Shown one piece after another: positions 60,943-64,000 of a stretch of DNA of 64,000 nucleotides. How positions within the stretch are numbered: position 1 is the stretch's first letter; the number at the start of each line of letters is the position of its first letter. A program made the translations under genes and the position numbers. The stretch lies in contig WLWS01000001.1 in NCBI GenBank assembly GCA_012103475.1, forward strand, positions 310,001 through 374,000, in the 5' to 3' direction. This DNA comes from Gammaproteobacteria bacterium (GTDB lineage Bacteria > Pseudomonadota > Gammaproteobacteria > Eutrophobiales > Eutrophobiaceae). Below the pieces are notes generated by a model. The model ran no database searches and was not told the origin of the DNA. It worked only from the letters and a program-made list of their open reading frames with translations.

Positions 60943-61452
60943 TTCTCTTTTTTCACACTTCATACTTTCCGTGGCCACATCGAATCTTTCATGTGTATCT
61001 CTCCTTACTACTAATAGTGGCACATCAATATTTGAAGTTGCCGTTTTCACTGAATAAGAATGACCAGCGTCAGCAATGAAGACAAGTTTGGCTATACAAT
61101 TAGAAACAGATTTTTTCGGCATTGTTCTAGTTGTTGATGCAATTTTGCTAAGTAGACATAGTGGAAGAAACGCTGCACACGCTAAACCATCCATTGAAGT
61201 TTTCGGCTTTTGGTCCGCTCCCGCATTAGGAATCAATTCTGTAAAAACTAATTCTCCCTCAAAGACAACTTCATGAACTCCGGCATTAACAGTAAGAATT
61301 TCCCCAGCGCGAGCGGAACTTTCATCTACTATGATATTTTCACTTAATATTTCCAAGTTTGATTTACCGAGCACCCTATTTTTAAGGCTGGTGCTGCTAC
61401 AAGCGCTGAGTAATATCGCGGCTGACAGAAACACTAATATTCTAAAGGGCAT
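60937..61452 (-). CDS. Putative lipoprotein of unknown function (cassette gene)
   Basis: 171 residues. The signal ends in the lipobox LSAC (LVFLSAAILLSACSS), so the Cys is probably lipidated. The mature part includes a beta-rich stretch (TVNAGVHEVVFEGELVF) and a segment with three cysteines (LACAAFLPLCLLSK, NCIAKLVF), suggesting a DUF-type adhesion or envelope protein. I do not recognise the family. Bounded by attC E downstream and an imperfect attC-like region upstream. Confidence 0.7.
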   Translation of the reverse strand: MPFRILVFLSAAILLSACSSTSLKNRVLGKSNLEILSENIIVDESSARAGEILTVNAGVHEVVFEGELVFTELIPNAGADQKPKTSMDGLACAAFLPLCLLSKIASTTRTMPKKSVSNCIAKLVFIADAGHSYSVKTATSNIDVPLLVVRRDTHERFDVATESMKCEKREY

Positions 61453-61458
61453 GAATAT

Positions 61459-61524
61459 TTAGCGTTCGCCCTTTGCTACGCCGACCGAAGAAATGCCGCG
61501 AAGCGCCGCGATGCTGTTGAATTG
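61459..61524 (-). repeat. Degenerate attC-like palindrome / geneless unit
   Basis: Between the lipoprotein start and attC D no open reading frame has a cassette-like start; the sequence contains TTTAGCGTTCGCCC and a strong GCCGCGAAGCGCCGCG core, reminiscent of an attC. If real, 61459-61596 is a short cassette without a gene. Confidence 0.33.
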
Positions 61525-61596
61525 CATCCAGACCAAAAAGCAGGTAAAACCTTTTTGAAATAGACGGTCGAGCCAGAGAGCTTGTTCATCTAGAAC

Positions 61597-61655
61597 ACCT
61601 AACGTCTGCCTCAGTCGCGCCGCTTTTTGGCGCCAACTTGACTGCCTTGTTATGT
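61597..61655 (-). repeat. attC site D
   Basis: Boxes ACCTAAC (61597-61603) and GTTATGT (61649-61655), stem with GGCGCC and TGCCTCAGT/ACTGCC complementarity. The toxin stop codon TAA (61650-61652) lies in the right box. Confidence 0.78.
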
Positions 61656-61946
61656 GCGTACTTTCCATCTACTGGGATGACGACTCGCGTGCATGATAGC
61701 CACAATGACAATATGTTCGGACTCAACACGATAAAATGCTCCAAAAGGGAACCTTTTCGTTAGTGCAGGGCGAGTGTTGCGGTGGACAATTGGGTAGGCA
61801 ACTGGATTCTGCTGTATAGAGTGCAGTAAAGTTACCACTTCATCGAGAAACTCATAGCCAAGCCCTCTTCGTTGTTGCTGATACCAGACTGATGCTTCTT
61901 CCAGGTCTGCTTCCGCCTCTTCTCTGAGTCGGATTTCCTTAGTCAT
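61650..61946 (-). CDS. RelE/ParE-family toxin, intact
   Basis: 98 residues. Motifs TKEIRLREEAEADLEEASVW, YPIVHRNTRPALTKRFPFGAF and IVAIMHASRHPSRWK match ParE/RelE-superfamily toxins of the addiction-module type (the KRFPF and YRV/HASR elements). It would poison the cell via gyrase or mRNA cleavage, depending on subfamily. Its ATG overlaps the antitoxin stop by ATGA. It lacks an intact upstream antitoxin (see the pseudogene entry). Confidence 0.86.
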   Translation of the reverse strand: MTKEIRLREEAEADLEEASVWYQQQRRGLGYEFLDEVVTLLHSIQQNPVAYPIVHRNTRPALTKRFPFGAFYRVESEHIVIVAIMHASRHPSRWKVRT

Positions 61947-62152
61947 AATCTGTTGCGTATTTCAGATATGACTTTGTCCATTGGACGACCGGGATCTCCA
62001 GTCGCTTCATAAGCATCGAGACGCTTATCCAGTTCCTTCTTTTACTCTGTGGTAAGCGGTATCGTACTCTGATCTGACGCAATACTATCCCAGAGATCTT
62101 CTACAAGACGAATTCGTTCATCTACAGGCAGTTGTTTAAGATTCGAGCTCAT
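61943..62152 (-). pseudogene. Addiction-module antitoxin interrupted by an ochre codon
   Basis: Starting at ATG 62152, the frame reads MSSNLKQLPVDERIRLVEDL and then DSIASDQSTIPLTTE, followed by TAA (62042-62044) and then KKELDKRLDAYEATGDPGRP onward to a stop at 61943. Together the two parts make a normal 69-residue antitoxin of the TIGR02574-like family (N-terminal DNA-binding, C-terminal toxin-binding). The stop falls where family members have Gln (TEQKKELD), i.e. CAA to TAA. Without readthrough or re-initiation the toxin-binding half is lost. Confidence 0.85.
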
Positions 62153-62191
62153 CGAAAAAGCATACTCCCAATAAACCCGATATGCAAAAGC

Positions 62192-62251
62192 ACATAACGT
62201 CATGATGAGGCGCGCCGCTTTTTGGCGTCGCTCTGGAGGCATTTGTTATGT
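62192..62251 (-). repeat. attC site C
   Basis: Boxes ACATAAC (62192-62198) and GTTATGT (62245-62251); stem GGCGCGCCGC with GGCGTCGC. Follows the antitoxin/toxin unit on one side and the DCC protein stop on the other (62258). Confidence 0.78.
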
Positions 62252-62257
62252 GGTAAT

Positions 62258-62665
62258 TTAGAATTTCTCATTTCCATCGACACCTAGATTATTGATTTTG
62301 GTCTTATTCAGTACCCTTAATAATAGATTACGACAGGCTCGTAATACAGGGTAAAACAATGAAGATATTACTTTGGACTTGAACATCCAGTAATTAAGTC
62401 GATTTAAAATTCCAGAACGACTGCTGATCAGTGCTAACGCGTGGATTGCATCGGAGCCGTAATATATTTGACCACCCATCTTTAAAACCATTCCTTGGTC
62501 TATGTCTAATCCCATGTCTGTAATTTCATTTCTTATGGCGCTATCTTCCCTAGCATCTACTATTTTTAAATCACCTACATCTTCTCGAATTCTAACTACT
62601 TGGCAGTAATTGTTACAGGCAGGGCACTCCTTATCGTATACAAGAAGTATTTCATCCCGACTCAT
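62258..62665 (-). CDS. DCC family (DUF393) thiol-disulfide-type protein (cassette gene)
   Basis: 135 residues. The opening LLVYDKECPACNNYCQVVR has the DCC signature (YDxxCPxC), and the middle IVDAREDSAIRNEI and YYGSDAIHALALIS are consistent. DCC proteins have a thioredoxin-like fold with a CxxC pair, here CPAC. Role in redox or in envelope stress is inferred. Placed between attC B and attC C. Confidence 0.82.
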   Translation of the reverse strand: MSRDEILLVYDKECPACNNYCQVVRIREDVGDLKIVDAREDSAIRNEITDMGLDIDQGMVLKMGGQIYYGSDAIHALALISSRSGILNRLNYWMFKSKVISSLFYPVLRACRNLLLRVLNKTKINNLGVDGNEKF

Positions 62666-62678
62666 AATTGCTCAAACC

Positions 62679-62765
62679 ACATAACGTCTGCGGTAACCCG
62701 CGCCATTATTATTATCGCAAAGCGACATCATAGAAGAGCGCGACGAGTTGACTGCCTTGTTATCT
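62679..62765 (-). repeat. attC site B
   Basis: Boxes ACATAAC (62679-62685) and GTTATCT (62759-62765). It is very similar to attC A (same GCGGTAACCCGCGCCA and AGAGCGCGACG motifs), so the two are close relatives. Confidence 0.75.
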
Positions 62766-62766
62766 T

Positions 62767-63061
62767 CTATTTTAACTGTTCTCTTGTCCATGCTGGGTCT
62801 CTACGGCAATCTAAAACAGCGTAAATATAAGCCGTTTTATTAAGCACTCGATAATATACTGCGAAAGGAAATTTCTTTGACAACATTCGAAAGTAACTTT
62901 CGAAATGAATGGGGTGTATTCCAACGGTCATTTTTGAGATCTTCAATTTCCGAATAAAGAGTATCTAAACAATACTGTCCAATCCCTTCTACTTGGCTTT
63001 CGTAAAACCAAAATCCGTCTACTAAATCTTGGCTTGCAGAGCCAAGTATTTTTATTTTCAT
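62767..63061 (-). pseudogene. ParE-like toxin with a one-base frameshift
   Basis: The first frame (ATG at 63061) reads MKIKILGSASQDLVDGFWFY to EIEDLK and then breaks down. In the next frame from the same place the sequence continues MTVGIHPIHFESYFRML, then SKKFPFAVYYRVLNKTAYIY and ends LDCRRDPAWTREQLK, a normal ParE C-terminus. The join is a run of five A (T5 at 62931-62935 on the plus strand); deleting one A restores one continuous 97-residue toxin. The antitoxin upstream is intact. Confidence 0.87.
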
Positions 63062-63276
63062 GAAATTCTACTTGCTATCTCTTTTTTTGCTTCATCCCAA
63101 TCTGTGAATTCATCATCATCTTGTTCTAGCGCTTCTTCACGATCTTTCAATAGTTTTTTATGCCATTCTGGGGAGTGAACCCCATCATTAGAATTACATA
63201 GATCTTCCCAGAGAACCTCCATCGCTTGTATTTTCTCTTCACGTGACATTTTGTCTAAAGGTAATGAAACTGCCAT
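63058..63276 (-). CDS. Addiction-module antitoxin, intact
   Basis: 72 residues: MAVSLPLDKMSREEKIQAME, then VLWEDLCNSNDGVHSPEWHK and a C-terminal DDEFTDWDEAKKEIASRIS. Charge pattern and position upstream of a ParE-like frame match the TIGR02574-type putative antitoxins. AGGAGA lies just ahead of the ATG. Overlaps the toxin frame by four bases. Different in sequence from the broken antitoxin at 61943, but of the same family. Confidence 0.83.
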   Translation of the reverse strand: MAVSLPLDKMSREEKIQAMEVLWEDLCNSNDGVHSPEWHKKLLKDREEALEQDDDEFTDWDEAKKEIASRIS

Positions 63277-63304
63277 TAGTATTCTCCTGTGTTAATTAAA
63301 TATT

Positions 63305-63391
63305 AGATAACGTCCGCGGTAACCCGCGCCAGATTTATTATTGCGCAGCGACATTACAAAAGAGCGCGACGGGTTGACTGCCTTGTTAGAC
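63305..63391 (-). repeat. attC site A
   Basis: Boxes AGATAAC (63305-63311) and GTTAGAC (63385-63391), the latter fitting GTTRRRY exactly. Long arms with AACCCG-type complementarity. The stop of the 63386 gene lies in the right box. Confidence 0.8.
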
Positions 63392-64000
63392 ATAATTCAT
63401 CTTTCGTGTATCAATATACTTTGTCCCATAGGACATCAGTTTTCCATTCTCTCCAAGTGATTTACCAATTGCTTCAAATTCTAGTCTAACGTCATCCTGT
63501 GCTCGGACATCTCGATCAATATAAACTTCGATCAAAAATAGACCGTGACTGTCAAGAGGGAAAAGTATTTCAGCATTTAGACTCTCTTTAGGATAGAGAA
63601 TGAAATCTATAACTTTATAGATATTTGATTTTTCTATTCCATAAATAATATTTTTTGAATTCTCCTTCTCTTTTTCAATTGATGAATCAATTCTAGTTTG
63701 TGTTGCTACTCTTTCTTTCCAGTCTATGTGCTCAATCAATGAACCGTCATTAGTAACAACAACTTCTACTGCTATAAATGCTTCTCCTTCATCAGGATCT
63801 CCTAAAAGTCTTGGTGACAAGTTCACTTTTACGGATCTACTAGACTTCAAATCGTTTGATAGTTTTTCTAACTCAGCTTTCGCTCGGTTAACGGAACGTA
63901 AGACTGTGAATTGATATAAAGCCCATCCTCCCCCTATAATTACGCCTAAGCAAATAGCAATTGCTTGTATGCCCTGCGCTAGATTTCTGAATTCTTCAAT
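63386..64000 (-). CDS. Membrane-anchored protein of unknown function (partial, cassette gene)
   Basis: The reading frame runs off the right end of the window: it stays open to base 64000, so the 154 residues starting at a TTG (63850) are not the full protein. The extension contains a membrane helix (IQAIAICLGVIIGGGWALY) followed by a coiled-coil-like VNRAKAELEKLSNDLK, then a beta-rich body (VKVNLSPRLLGDPDEGEAFI, VEVVVTNDGSLIEHIDWKER) ending RKMNYV. An IgG-like or immunity-type fold is possible but I cannot name one. Downstream attC A marks it as a cassette gene. Confidence 0.68.
   Translation of the reverse strand: MEEFRNLAQGIQAIAICLGVIIGGGWALYQFTVLRSVNRAKAELEKLSNDLKSSRSVKVNLSPRLLGDPDEGEAFIAVEVVVTNDGSLIEHIDWKERVATQTRIDSSIEKEKENSKNIIYGIEKSNIYKVIDFILYPKESLNAEILFPLDSHGLFLIEVYIDRDVRAQDDVRLEFEAIGKSLGENGKLMSYGTKYIDTRKMNYV

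Larger units (their letters stand above)
60192..64000 (-). mobile_element. Integron gene-cassette array (partial; integrase not in window)
   Basis: Six attC-like sites alternate with small genes or toxin-antitoxin pairs, all read from the minus strand. Each site begins and ends with RYYYAAC/GTTRRRY-like boxes and has complementary arms (TAAC-AAGGC left arm and GACGTTA right arm on the minus strand). Stop codons often lie inside the attC start (ACATAACAAGG, TCTAACAAGG), as is usual for cassettes. Being upstream of the first cassette, the integrase and attI should lie beyond 64000. Gene order along the array: 63386, TA pair, DCC protein, TA pair, (geneless unit), lipoprotein, secreted protein. 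Confidence 0.82.

Noticed and set aside
61459..61668. 69-codon minus-strand open frame
   Set aside because: It runs across attC D and the geneless unit and has no ribosome site or recognisable protein features.
1..64000. CRISPR arrays, tRNA or rRNA genes, insertion sequences, phage genes
   Set aside because: No regularly spaced direct repeats, no cloverleaf or conserved rRNA segments, no transposase, integrase or phage structural motifs were seen.

Overview
This looks like a chromosomal segment from a marine-type gammaproteobacterium. The placement is inferred from gene content: an MSHA-type pilus operon, an ole hydrocarbon cluster next to a polyunsaturated-fatty-acid-synthase-like megaprotein, MipA/OmpV, NhaA/NhaC antiporters, an RND pump, a TonB receptor and an integron cassette array. 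No species call is possible. I saw no tRNA, rRNA, CRISPR array, insertion sequence or integrase gene.

Layout. 1-10.2 kb (minus): one long operon running from a membrane histidine kinase, a lone receiver and a degenerate-GGDEF/EAL protein into a pilus machine (STAS-MshEN-GspE ATPase, GspF-like platform, pilin, three pseudopilins, start of an MshP-like gene). 10.3-13.9 kb (plus): purine-type permease closely followed by a TonB-dependent receptor, closed by a palindromic repeat. 14.0-15.5 kb: thioredoxin-like protein and MipA/OmpV porin-like protein. 15.6-27.9 kb (minus): a six-gene lipid operon, KS-CLF-AT-DH-DH synthase > oleA > oleB > oleC > oleD > phosphopantetheinyl transferase. 28.1-40.2 kb: mixed metabolism and regulation (GST, SDR, FMN reductase, asparaginase-domain protein, NhaC, OmpR-type two-component system, DJ-1-like protein, DUF1501/DUF1800 pair, AhpC-like protein, POT transporter). 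40.3-46.8 kb (minus): RND pump and adaptor downstream of a LytS/LytR-type pair whose kinase has an in-frame amber codon. 47.1-57.4 kb: two DJ-1/GlxA-like genes, GSTs, GNATs, aldehyde dehydrogenase, NhaA, small stress-type proteins and an OafA-like acyltransferase. 57.4-64.0 kb (minus): small, mostly unrelated genes, becoming from about 60.2 kb a clear integron cassette array with six recognisable attC sites, two toxin-antitoxin cassettes (each with one broken partner) and several unknown genes.

How genes work together. In the left operon, phosphorelay and c-di-GMP turnover genes are co-transcribed with an ATPase that carries a c-di-GMP-binding type (MshEN) module plus an extra STAS domain, suggesting local control of pilus assembly. 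In the lipid operon the synthase and OleA overlap by four bases, suggesting that a dedicated PUFA-synthase-like module feeds head-to-head condensation (OleA), lactone formation (OleC), decarboxylation (OleB) and reduction (OleD), with the PPTase activating a carrier protein encoded elsewhere. The cassette array should have its integrase beyond the right end of the window.

Three reading-frame defects are visible: an amber codon in the LytS-type kinase, an ochre codon in an antitoxin, and a one-base frameshift in a ParE-like toxin. They may be real decay or assembly errors, and read-level checking would decide.
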